This document shows, piece after piece, positions 1 through 9,063 of a stretch of 64,000 nt of DNA (position 1 is its first letter; every line of letters begins with the position of its first letter). Made by a program: the position numbers and the translations under genes. The notes under the pieces are model-generated. The model ran no database searches. It worked only from the letters and a program-made list of their open reading frames with translations, and was not told where the DNA came from. The DNA lies in NCBI RefSeq assembly GCF_000264995.1, contig NW_006767438.1:603989-667988 (forward strand). Reading direction: 5' to 3'. Source of the stretch: Punctularia strigosozonata HHB-11173 SS5. Taxonomy: Eukaryota; Basidiomycota; Agaricomycetes; Corticiales; Punctulariaceae.

Positions 1-752
1 TGCAATCTGCTGGCTCAACTGCAGATTCAGCCGGAGATCTGAATCGCCTCTCGCGAGAGGCCCTAGAAGCCGACGATCGAAGGCGTGCGTTGCGCGAATT
101 CGACCGCTATTGCGAAGAACCAGTGGTGCAAAACGGAATCGAGAACGGATTGGATCTCCTACGGTATTGGCAGGTGCGCGAATCTCCCTTTTGTGAGCCG
201 AATAGCTACTAATGCTGCAGAACAGATCAACAAGCATTCCTTCCCCTTGCTTTATCGTGTAGCTCTTGACATTTTACCTGCACAAGCGTCCTCTGTAGCT
301 TGCGAGCGTCTGTTCTCGTCAGCCAAGGAGACCGACACTCTTCGCCGCAACCGGTTGTCTCCAGCAGTCATGGAGGCCCTACAATTCCTCAAGAGTTACT
401 ACCGCCGCGAGGCCCTCAGCTTCACTGATGATTTAGTTGCGGACCCCAAGGATTATGCCATTGATGGCCTTGTCACGAATCAGGCTATGGATGAGCTTTT
501 GCATGCCAACAACATCGACGAACTACGTGACCTGCTGGGGAACAGATCGGAGATTTGAAGGTCGCGCCTCAAGACCTATAATATATTCTTGCCAGCTGTA
601 ATGTATGGACTCGTAACAATACATCCAAGCATTAGCTCAAGTAGCTAGACAACTCGCGAGTCAACTCGACCTCGACTCGGAAGAACTCGAAAAGGCGAGT
701 TCGACGAGTGACGCAACTCGAACTCGACTCGACTCGACTCGCGGCAACACTA
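1..752 (+). mobile_element. hAT DNA transposon, 3' part (5' part outside window)
   Basis: The element enters from the left edge, carries the C-terminal part of a hAT transposase (see the CDS entry) and then about 190 bp of non-coding DNA rich in ACTCG/CGAGT motifs on both strands (about 650-745). Such short subterminal motifs are usual transposase-binding sites in hAT elements. The sequence ends in GCGGCAACACTA at about 741-752. Read on the other strand this is TAGTGTTGCCGC, which fits hAT terminal inverted repeats. The likely right end is 751 or 752, followed by an 8-bp target duplication beginning GCCAGG or so. The left end is not in the window, so the inverted repeat and the duplication cannot be matched here. 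Confidence 0.75.
3..558 (+). CDS. hAT-family transposase, C-terminal dimerisation domain (partial)
   Basis: Two exons: 3-173 and 226-558, with a 52-bp GT-AG intron (174-225) that has a consensus branch site (TACTAAT at 208-214) and ends AACAG. Joining them in phase 0 gives the run DLLRYWQ-INKHSFPLLYRVA, followed by QASSVACERLFSS and RRNRLSP, the conserved C-terminal hAT dimerisation block (SS..CER.FS.....R.RL). A plain reading of the frame starting at 85 hides this by running through the intron. The upstream exon is open to the window edge. Downstream the frame ends in an acidic tail at TGA 556-558. No internal defect is visible in the part present; the catalytic N-terminal part lies outside. 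Confidence 0.85.
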
Positions 753-964
753 GCCAGGGCTTGCCGCGTCAAGACGTGCAACTTGCAAGACGGAGCCGAG
801 ATCAAACAAGTGCTCTTTCTATGCTATAGCTATAGCTAAGTATCCATCACAATACATTCTCTTTGTCAGGGTCAACCCGTCGCGAAAGTCAACGGGACCT
901 GGTGAGTGGTCCACGAAGTTGTGTTCTGAAGCTGCAGCGTACGGCCTTCTCGGAGTGGTCACAG

Positions 965-1725
965 CTTCCGCTACAATGTCCTCGTCCGACACGCATTATT
1001 GGCTGTCCACGTCAAAAATGCGGTACAAAACCTCGACTACCTGATGGTCGACGATACCCAGCGCAACACTCTCTCCATGGATAGGTTCATCCGCGGCTAT
1101 ATCGCGACCTACTCCCCGGGCACGCTCTTCACCAACGTGTTCCCTTTCGCCCTCGCGCGCAGAGCCGACGTGAACCCGGCTCAATATGCGCTTGTGACCA
1201 CCACAGGGCCCGACTTGCCCGCGGTGCGCTACATCGCCACGCTCAACGACTCGTCGTCAGTCGGGGCAGCGTCCTACTCGGAAGAGGACAGACCGCTCTT
1301 GTGGATTGAGCCAGACGTGGAGGCCACACGTTCGCAGGTGCCCGGGAGCACGCTCGACGTGTTGCTGAACGAAGAAAACCCGCCGTTCCGGTTGACGGGC
1401 AGGACGAGGCGGAATGGGCGAGACGACGTGATCAGAGAGGTGGAGCTGATCCTAAACGAGGATATGCTCCTGAGGGTGTGCTGCTATTGCGGTAGTCTCG
1501 AGAACGGGTACTGGCCGCTCTCGGATCGAATGGAGAAATATCGAGGGGATGGGTACCTTTCGCGGTACTGGTGTTACGAGGTACGCATGCCTTTGCGTTC
1601 GTGTCCTGGTATCTGAGTACTGATCGTTTGCGAGCAGTGCGCGAGGAAGACGGTTGTAGGCCGCGCACTGGCTACACTTGCACGCAAACATTCCGTGTTC
1701 AATCGTCGCGAAGAAAACGATTAAC
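965..1725 (+). CDS. Unrecognised protein with a C-terminal CxxC...CxxC motif
   Basis: An exon of about 615 nt ends near 1581 and is joined by a GT-AG intron (about 1580-1637, ends GCGAGCAG) to a short last exon ending EEND and a stop at about 1723-1725. The body is hydrophilic with no signal peptide. Near the C-terminus VCCYCGS is followed about 30 residues later by YWCYEC, so the spliced protein has two CxxC pairs that could bind zinc; the second pair forms only after splicing. A strong donor GTGAGT at 902 and an acceptor at 964 suggest an upstream exon, but I could not find its start codon, so the 5' end is open. I do not recognise the family. Confidence 0.5.
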
Positions 1726-1770
1726 GCGTTGCTAGCTGCTGTACATTTATATTATTACAGGCACAATCAA

Positions 1771-2095
1771 TCATTGATAGTTTTTATCCTGCACCGGCAC
1801 ATCCTTGCCTGCGAGCAATAACGATGAGCGTAGTTTGCAGTTGTTAACAAGGTTGCTTACCAGCCATCTTCTTGAACCCTGTACGAATACCGTCGGAGAT
1901 CTTCTCCGTTGTGCTATGACTCTACGGTGTCGCTTGAGATCAATACAGGAACAGGGACGTGGAGGAGGTGCGGCGTACCTGCTCGTGCCCGGCCTTCTTC
2001 TCGAGGAAGTCGACGCCCTTATCGAGCGCGTCACCTCCCGACGCGGTGGTGTTGGTGGGCTGCTGCGCGGTGTTGGTCTGAGTCGTAGAGTCCAT
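1771..2095 (-). CDS. Small ~71-residue protein, tandem copy 1
   Basis: Three exons: 2095-1979, 1921-1861 and 1808-1771 (117+61+38 nt, 71 residues). The protein is a Thr/Gln-rich N-terminus, then DALDKGVDFLEKKAGHEQ, TTEKISDGIRTGFKK and GKDVPVQDKNY. It has no signal peptide or membrane segment and is charged and probably helical. It matches the neighbour at 2516-2860 in exon number, intron phases and the exact lengths of exons 2 and 3. Short proteins with this DKGVD...KKAGH...EKISD...GKDVP pattern recur in mushroom genomes as unnamed proteins. Function unknown; a stress role is a guess from the CsbD-like neighbour only. Confidence 0.8.
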
Positions 2096-2515
2096 GTTAG
2101 TCGTACGTGGAATTTGGATGATCGTGAAGGATTCGGGTAGTGGTGGTGTGCGGGGTTGTTGTCGTGCAGATGAGCATGGCATGCCCACTCGAGGCTTTAT
2201 GTGTGCGATGTCAGACAGGGGCTCCATCTTCTGTCGGAGGTGGTGTACAGTCGAATGACGTCATGCGATATGACGTGCAGCGCGAATGCAGGGGCGCGCT
2301 GGTGCGCTTGGCGGCTGGAGCAGATAGCCTGGATTTGAAAGTACACTGTAGCCTGATTAGGGACCTATGCTCGTAATCCACCACCACCACCACCTGCGTT
2401 CACAGGTTCTTCACCTTGCCATGACCGGTCCAAAAACCTCTCGGACGACTTCATTTAATTTCGCGACGTTCGCTACTAGTATACATTGACAACGTTGATC
2501 GTGGTGCGACGATCA

Positions 2516-2860
2516 TTATGAGTACTGCTTGTCCTGGATGGGAACGTCCTTGCCTGTGATTCCGATGAGTCGTCAATGTCAACGACGGAAGATCGGCCGC
2601 CACCCACCCGTCGTATCTTTGTATCCGGTGCGAGCAGCGTCACTGATCTTCTCGGTCGTGGCATGGCTCTGTTCAGTCACGAATATGTATGAGCGTGAAA
2701 CACATCGCAGGTACCAGTCAAAAAAAATACGAACCTGTTCATGTCCCGCCTCGCGCTCGGCGAAGTCGACGCCTTTGTCAAGCATGTCGCCGTTGCCCCC
2801 CGCGCCCTGGTTCATGGGCTGAGTGGTTGGCTGCTGGGGTTGGCTGTCTGAGTTCATCAT
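2516..2860 (-). CDS. Small ~73-residue protein, tandem copy 2
   Basis: Three exons: 2860/2857-2735, 2668-2608 and 2553-2516. Two adjacent ATG codons could start it (73 or 74 residues). The sequence includes DMLDKGVDFAEREAGHEQ, TTEKISDAARTGYKD and GKDVPIQDKQYS. Exons 2 and 3 are 61 and 38 nt, as in the copy at 1771-2095, and the intron positions are the same, so the two arose by tandem duplication. The N-terminal Gln/Pro/Gly-rich stretch differs between the copies while the helical core is conserved. Function unknown. Confidence 0.8.
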
Positions 2861-3522
2861 CTTGAAGTGCCTTGGTTGAACGTTCAAGGCATCGTCCTTC
2901 GCCTTATGTACGTATTTTTCTTGGAGCGAGGTGTGGGAGTGGAAGTCGGGGAACTTGATACTGATGTCAGTGCAGCTCGAGGAACTTGACGATAATAGTT
3001 CTCAAGGTTCGACAACCGTTTGAACGTTTGTGTGAGGAGGCATGATCATAATCCGAGAGTCCGTAGTAAGTCAGCGCTGGATTTTCGGGTACACTGGGCA
3101 GGGGGATAGCAAAAACAAGGAAAATCGGATTATGAGGTAGACATAAGGAGGTCCACAGGTCGGGTCTGTGCTAAGTTACTCTGTGGGGGGCAAGTGCGGG
3201 GCCGTCCGTACGCGGTTGACGAGTCCCACGCACAGCCGCTGCTTGGCCCTGCCTGCACTGTGCAGCCCTACGTCACTGTGAGCTACTCCTCCGGAACCAT
3301 TACCTGGCCGGCGGCGGGTGGTCATCGTACTGCGTATCGCCTTGTTCACCACCGTTTGCGGTCATGAGATTGTCCGAACCGCTCTCATGCGGGCCAAGGT
3401 GGAGTACACAAACGCTATATAACCGTCATGCGAGTTGCGGCGACCCAATCCAAACTGAATTCTTCGACCCATACCAAGCTTGTACCCAATAATCACTTTT
3501 ACCACCGCAACGAACGATCAAC
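2861..3522. promoter_or_regulatory. Intergenic region with TATA box for the CsbD-like gene
   Basis: No gene is recognised here. A TATA-like CTATATAA lies at about 3415-3422, roughly 100 bp before the ATG at 3523, and fits as the core promoter of the downstream CsbD-like gene. Confidence 0.45.
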
Positions 3523-4347
3523 ATGGTACTTGGAAGACATCACGCTGCTGAGGTTCGCTTTGACCTCGTGTCCGTCTTCAAAGTCGTGCTGATGGTCAAC
3601 GGGTTACTTAGTACGATGCTGCCAACACTGGCAACACAGGCATGACCGGAACCGGCACTGGCATGACCGGCGGACGCCACCACGCCATGGGCCCCACCGA
3701 CGCCGGGACGGGCGCGAGCACCATGACCGGCACGCGCGACGGCGCCGTCGGGACCGGTGGCGGCCTCACGGGCCGCACCAACAACCCGATGACTGGCGGC
3801 AACGAGTTCCGCAGCGACGGCGGCATGAGCGGGCGCCACCACGGCGCGACCGGGACCGACGTCAACACGGGCAACTTCCCGCCCGCCGGTGCGATGAACA
3901 ACACGAACCCGACCGGGCACACCGGCGGCGGGGGGATGAAGAACCTCGAGGGCAAGGTCGAGAAGGCGCTCGGGACGATCACGGGCTCAGCGACGCTCAA
4001 GGCCAAGGGTATCGAAAAGCAGCAGTACGTGTCCTCTTCTTATCGTATCTGTCGCTCGGAACGTAGCTAACTGATTTTGTCGCTACGATAGGGAGGCTGC
4101 CGCGGTGAAGATGCAGAACACTCACCTCACGGAGGCGGAGCGCCTCGAACAGCAAGCCGCTGCGCATCGCGAGCGCGCCGTGGTCGGTAGCGCCCATCCC
4201 GAGCAGCGCCATGTCGGAGGCGTACGCCCCTCGGGTATGAACAGCGCCGCGCCTGGTACCCAGATGGTCAACCAGCCCGGCACCGGCGGTATTGGTGGCA
4301 ACCCCATCTTACCCGGAGGAGACGCCGCCCAGGGTAGCGCGTACTGA
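3523..4347 (+). CDS. CsbD-like stress protein with Gly/Thr-rich repeats
   Basis: Three exons: 3523-3552, 3612-4024 and 4092-4347 (699 nt, 232 residues). The N-terminus is low-complexity Gly/Thr/Met/His with repeats of the GTGMTGGRHH type. At about residues 110-145 NLEGKVEKALGTITG, followed by LKAKGIEKQQ, matches the core of CsbD-like domains. The rest is Gly/Ala-rich with an HRERAVVG basic patch. CsbD proteins are known as general stress-response proteins in bacteria; fungal members have no fixed role. There is no signal peptide, so it is probably cytosolic. Exon 1 supplies only MVLGRHHAAE; all phases agree. Long frames on the other strand over 3540-4006 are shadows of this GC-rich repeat. 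Confidence 0.8.
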
Positions 4348-5241
4348 GTGCTGAATTGATGGAAATCAAGAAATTGAAGAAGTTTATGTCGCGGATGAAT
4401 AACCTAATGCGCGTTGTATACTATTAAATTGCTGATTGAAGGCATCTTCGAATGCACACTTTGATATCGAGGACATTGGCTGTTTCCCGAAATGATAGAG
4501 CACCGGTTAACTCAGTTACACATGAGACACATTTCACCTCGAGCTCTACATAGATCTCTCGCGAGTTCCAGTCTCGTTAAGACGCAGATTTCATGTTAAA
4601 CAGCTCCACGCGACATTACGGCTTACGCGGAAGCGACAACGTGGGCACCGTACGTTACAACGTGCATATCCCTGGCTCCCTCTAGGCCGACGAGTTCTGG
4701 ATTTCGCGTCCCGGTTATATGGATTGTTTGCTAGCCAAATGACGAAGGGTGCTCACGTTCATGGAGTGCTTGCTTTCTGAAACTACAGATACCTTACTAC
4801 CATCTTGGAACATCACCAGCCGCGGCTGCTGAACCGCCTGGCGGAAGTCGGGACGTTGATTCGCAAGGCTCAGACTGAAACGCCGTCCGGCGTTCAACCT
4901 GCCACGCAGTCATAGCGTGAATGACTCATACTGGGCTGGGAATAGAGAGCAGCTTACGACGCGAAGAGACTATTGGAGAATACTGGAATGAAGTTCGTTA
5001 GCTATTTGTCACAAACTCGGCCGAGTATACTACTACTCACTCTTGGCGTAAAACATGTCCACCGCGATCCATAGCGCTGTACGAGTCAAGGTGAGATCGT
5101 TAGCTGATATCGGAATATATCGTGCGCACCACCTCGCGGCATGGCTGCACACTGGAACGCGATGACATTAGAAGGTCCTTGATTCACGGTGCACCGTATA
5201 GAGACACACCGATATTAACATAACGGAGCACACTACGCTGT
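4348..5241. other. No gene recognised
   Basis: Only short frames without family resemblance are seen, including one of 60 codons on the minus strand at 4715-4897. No repeat or regulatory motif stood out. Confidence 0.5.
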
Positions 5242-6139
5242 TCAGCGACTTGAGCTGGGCAACGTGATGGGTAAAGTCAAGAAATCGAACCTGGTGATCA
5301 AGCTCGTCTCTGTGATAAGGTCAGGTTAATGACTGACGGATGAATTACATATGCATCTCGTACCCAACGTCCACGCGATGATCTTGTCGAGCATAGGAGA
5401 GGGACTGAGAAGCAGGCGTCAGGCGCGGATCACGTCGAGCAAACGCAATACACATTCACCAACCTGTCGAATCCAGACTGCTGAGCGTTCAGATAATAAC
5501 ACAGGCCGATGGTATTGAACACATCCAGCAGCAGGGAGTCCGATATGGCGACCAGAGCGATCCACATATATTTATCCATGAATGCACCGAGATGTGCGCT
5601 GTTCATGGCAGTCACACCGGCGGTGACTATCGCGGCGAAGTGTATCAAAGCCAGCGTCCAACCAATGATTGCGAGATGCACAGAGTGAGACAGTCTCCAT
5701 AGACGATATGTGAAGAAGGCCTGCGCATCAGCATTTAGCAGCGACACACGACAGCACGTAGTGCGGACTCGCCTGAGCTACGGTAGCCACGGCTCCTCCG
5801 ATTACTACTGCAGAAGAAAGCGACCAAGGAATGATGGTAAGGTAGGCAGGCTGCCCATAATGAATGACAGTGATGCTGTACAGGTATATCCAGGATACCA
5901 CGACGTGCAAAGTTTCAAGAAACCTAACGTGAAAGGTCGAGGGTGAGCTCGAGAAAATAGCGGAAGTTGCGCAATGGAACGCACCAAACAAGAGTAGCCA
6001 ACGCCCGAACACGGCGGCAGCCCTGTACATCGGTCGTATAGTACGTGTACGCCTGCATGTTCATGACGCCGTATAGCAGCGTAGATATCAGCGCGCCGAT
6101 CTGCAGAACACCGAGGGAGAGATCATAGTGCGGAGCCAT
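5242..6139 (-). CDS. DUF6534-type multi-pass membrane protein
   Basis: Five exons: 6139-5985, 5923-5773, 5720-5464, 5404-5364 and 5309-5242. It begins MAPHYDLSLGVLQIGA and follows the family pattern: LLYGVMNMQAYTYY, then FLETLHVVV.WIYLYSITVIHYG, then AFFTYRLWRLS, then a run of hydrophobic segments and MLDKIIAWTL. DUF6534 proteins are plasma-membrane-type 6-7 helix proteins of basidiomycetes with unknown ligands. The intron 5721-5772 begins GCGAGT, a GC-AG intron. After MLDKIIAWTL the protein stops about 30 residues on, shorter than usual, so the last helix may be truncated or a further exon was missed. Confidence 0.75.
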
Positions 6140-6857
6140 GCCGGGGCGGGAGCGGATCAACCGTCTCTGAAGGTGAGGAGTATCAGAGGTCGCCTATATG
6201 TACCGGGTGTTGCTGCGGCAGATCATCGACGTTACGCGTCGCGTGGTGTTATTGGATTCGTGACACGGAGAGCATGTATTCCGGGATGTCGTTTATAGCT
6301 ACATTCCGAGGATAATTAGCGGCTGTCAAGCATAGAAAACGATACGTACACATCAGATCTGCTTGAAACAGATGAGTCACGGCGAACCACTCCGAGAGGA
6401 GATTGCGCAGCGCCTCCTCCGAAATCAACGGACTGCAGGTGCCACGTTTCGTTCAAGTTGGTGGAGGATGCCTGGAGAAAGGTCCACATCCAGAAGCGTT
6501 AGATGTACAGAGCCCGTGCGTCCTAGCTCTAGCAGCAACGACTTGCTTTCACATTCGCCGCAGCTTCGCCAAAGATACGCGGACCGTCATTGGTTCACCA
6601 CACTACCCAAGTGCGCGATTGACATGAGAATCGTGCTCCGGGTGGCACTATTCCGGGCTCGACAGCTCATCAAGTTGAAGAAAGGTCGCAACAGCGCCCG
6701 CGCCAGATCGAGCTTCCGCTTCACCGCTTCAGTGTGACGACATTAATGTTGTGATGATATTCCCATTTGCAGAAATGTGATAAGTAAGCGGAAGAGAAAT
6801 GGGATGAAGGTGTAGCGAGGTCTCCGTTGAAAGAAACGGCTGCGTTTGGGAATAAGG
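6140..6857. other. No gene recognised
   Basis: A 124-codon plus-strand frame (6363-6737) has arginine/serine-rich composition, no domain resemblance and no usable splice context. I treat it as chance. Confidence 0.4.
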
Positions 6858-7076
6858 TAAGATAGGGCTCATTCAGTTTCAACAGGTCCCACGGGTCTTG
6901 CTAGTCTAATAAAATAATCTACACTCAAAATTCACAGAAATCGCCGCCACATATCTCAAGATAATGTACATCCAAAGAGAATTGTGGTTTTAGATTTAGA
7001 GAGTGTGCCCCGTAGCGAGTGGAATTCGCTGCGCAGCACGTATCACACCTGTTGAAACTGAATGAGCCCTATCTTA
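6858..7076. mobile_element. MITE-like inverted-repeat element A (219 bp)
   Basis: A 30-bp perfect inverted repeat closes the element: TAAGATAGGGCTCATTCAGT... at 6858-6887 and its reverse complement at 7047-7076. The interior is AT-rich and non-coding. The outermost TA on each side could be a TA target duplication, as in Tc1/mariner-derived MITEs, leaving AGATAGGGC... as the repeat tip. Confidence 0.75.
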
Positions 7077-7269
7077 GGCGCTGTACGGTACAGGGGTGAC
7101 TCAGAAGAATCACCCGTCTTTGCGACTCAGGGTTACCATTATCGGCAACTATGTCTCACGACGTTGCCTTAACCGGAAATTTCTAGAGCCATCTATTGCC
7201 TTTCATGGAAGGTCAAATCGCAAAGACGGGTGATTCTCTCAAATCACCCGTGTACCGTACAGCGCCTTA
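7074..7269. mobile_element. MITE-like inverted-repeat element B (about 190 bp)
   Basis: GGCGCTGTACGGTACA at 7077-7092 is repeated inverted at 7251-7266, and both arms continue with matching blocks (AATCACCCGTCTTTGCGA near 7108 and its complement near 7217). It is flanked by TTA on both sides (7074-7076 and 7267-7269). A TTA duplication with tips starting GGC fits PIF/Harbinger-type MITEs. No coding capacity. Confidence 0.7.
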
Positions 7270-7569
7270 GGGCCAGCGCAAACCCTGGTACATCACGTGT
7301 CGCATTTGTCGAGAAAATGTCAAGAATTGTTGTATTTGGTGCGCTGCACAGAAGCTGCAACATATCTACTACCGTCACATCATAGCTAGACAATGACTCG
7401 ATGATATGACGGTCCTACATATTATGAGAGAGCGCTGGGTGAGCGGCGATATCCTAATCAAGCTGCCCATTCTCTGGGAATCCCGCTCATCCGAGGGCTG
7501 TGATTGGTCGAGAGACCATTGTGGCGCCAACACGTGATGGTGTGATGTACCAGGGTTTGCGCTGGCCCT
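7269..7569. mobile_element. MITE-like inverted-repeat element C (301 bp)
   Basis: AGGGCCAGCGCAAACCCTGG... at 7269-7296 is repeated inverted at 7542-7569 (28 bp, perfect). The right arm continues outward as TGTCTTA, giving a tip (TAAGACAGGGC) close to that of element A (TAAGATAGGGC), so A and C may be relatives. The left tip touches the right TTA of element B. No coding capacity. Confidence 0.65.
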
Positions 7570-7837
7570 GTCTTACTTAATTCTGCATTCTGCAAGAATC
7601 ACACGATTTAGACACGATTTACTTGCTATAAGAGGGAGGACAGTGAAATTAGATAAACATATTAGGACAGGGGCTTGCCGGTTTGGTACAGAAACGTCAA
7701 ATCAGGTCAGAATCGGGTCAGAATCAGGCTAGTCTGGAACGAGAGAGCAACGATTGTCCTTATTTTATGATTATATAATATACTAGGGACAGCTCCCGTT
7801 GCTACAGTCACCAGAGCACTCGCCCTCAGCGCTCAGC

Positions 7838-8032
7838 ATGCAGCACCAAGAGAACAGCCATAGCCAACTCCGATCGGTGGTCTCGCTCGTAGCTCAGGAG
7901 TTGTGGGATCAGATCATCGGACTCATCAACGACGATGCGACTCTACGGGCCTGCTCACTAACATGCAAGAGATGGGACATGTACCGCCGTCGGTGCTCGG
8001 TGACAGGCCGAGGAGTATTGACAAACAAATAG
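7838..8032 (+). pseudogene. F-box remnant (plus strand)
   Basis: The frame MQHQENSH...ELWDQIIGLINDDATL followed by RACSLTCKRW is a good F-box (about 40 residues) of the basidiomycete type. The frame then ends at 8032 with no leucine-rich repeats or other substrate-binding part. F-box proteins link substrates to SCF ubiquitin ligases, but this piece alone would lack a substrate domain. It is probably a truncated copy. An unseen downstream exon is possible, but the sequence beyond 8032 on this strand gave nothing. Confidence 0.5.
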
Positions 8033-8089
8033 GAGTACTGCGTGTGCTCGATCTACAACTGTAGTCGGTCGATATGAAGCATGGTTCGT

Positions 8090-8275
8090 TAAAACCCGAG
8101 ATCGCTTGTGGATCGACGCATTTTTCGAGAGCAATGCTGCGCCATAGCCTTCTCTGCGCATAGACGAGTACTTGTGTACAATCGAGAGCGCAAGATCGAA
8201 GATCGGCAGTATCCTTGACATGACCGATGATCACGCCCAGGATTTCCGACAGAAATGAGATGAGAAATCATTGTC
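8090..8275 (-). pseudogene. F-box remnant (minus strand)
   Basis: Read on the minus strand, LSEILGVIIGHVKDTADL followed by RSCALDC and YAQRRLWRSIAL resembles the F-box plus the first following strand of basidiomycete F-box proteins (LPxEIL..II.....D..LR.CALVC......R.LFRSI.L). Only short frames continue on either side. With the plus-strand F-box piece at 7838-8032 it forms a head-on pair of remnants. Confidence 0.45.
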
Positions 8276-9063
8276 GCACACTTTCTCGAGAGGCTGAGGC
8301 CTTCGCGAATAGAGGCTCTAACGCGCGCGACTCGAACGTTCCTCTTGCAAATATGCGGACGTCGTTAGCAACACGCCGCAGGCGAGCGCTTTCCTGCTAC
8401 GCATCCCTCCCCCGTGCTGCGCTATGCAACGAATTTTGATACAAGCAGAGCTTCAATCATTGAGATCGATGGAGGTTACCACATAGCCTCGTCGGTGACT
8501 ACAATGAGCGTGCGCTCAAGGTGGCAAGTAAAGGCCCACCATTTCTCGATCAATGTCTCCATCCATAATGGTTTGTGTAAAGATTGCGCTGGTTGACCAA
8601 ACAGGGAGATCAATGAGATATGCGTGCGCGTTATCGCTGATCACAGGACTGGGGCTAGTCGTTGTATAGCTGGTTCTATATCAATTTAGGTCGAAGGGTG
8701 AACATGTGTATCGTGATATGCGCATGACAGTCCGGCGTTCCGGGCACTCCATACCTGTTGAGGGTAAAAAAATCCATGTATCAACGGACTGTCCCGAAGA
8801 ACAAAGAAAGATCTATGCTCAGCGCGATGTAGAAACGATCGGTAGCAGAGGTGGGGGATAAAACGCAGCCCATATCTGGTCGTATTATCACACGACGTAC
8901 TGATCTTAATTAATGATTATGACTCGCCGTGATACTTCCTCGGACCCACTGCCTTCGAGTCGCTGCCTGGCGTTCAGGGCGAGGCAGTTGAGCCCTTCGT
9001 ATTTAGAGCCTCGGATCCTGCGAGCAAACGATCCCACGGTTCAACGTTCACAGACCCTAACCC
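8276..9063. other. No gene recognised upstream of the FunK1 kinase
   Basis: Short frames only. The last 100 bp before the ATG at 9064 would hold the kinase promoter, but I see no clear TATA box. Confidence 0.4.

Noticed and set aside
3540-4006. Two long minus-strand frames (126 and 132 codons)
   Set aside because: They are antisense to the GC-rich repeats of the CsbD-like gene, with Val/Ala/Pro-biased composition and no splice support.
6363-6737. A 124-codon plus frame
   Set aside because: Arg/Ser-rich, no domain resemblance, no start context or splice signals; opposite strand equally empty.
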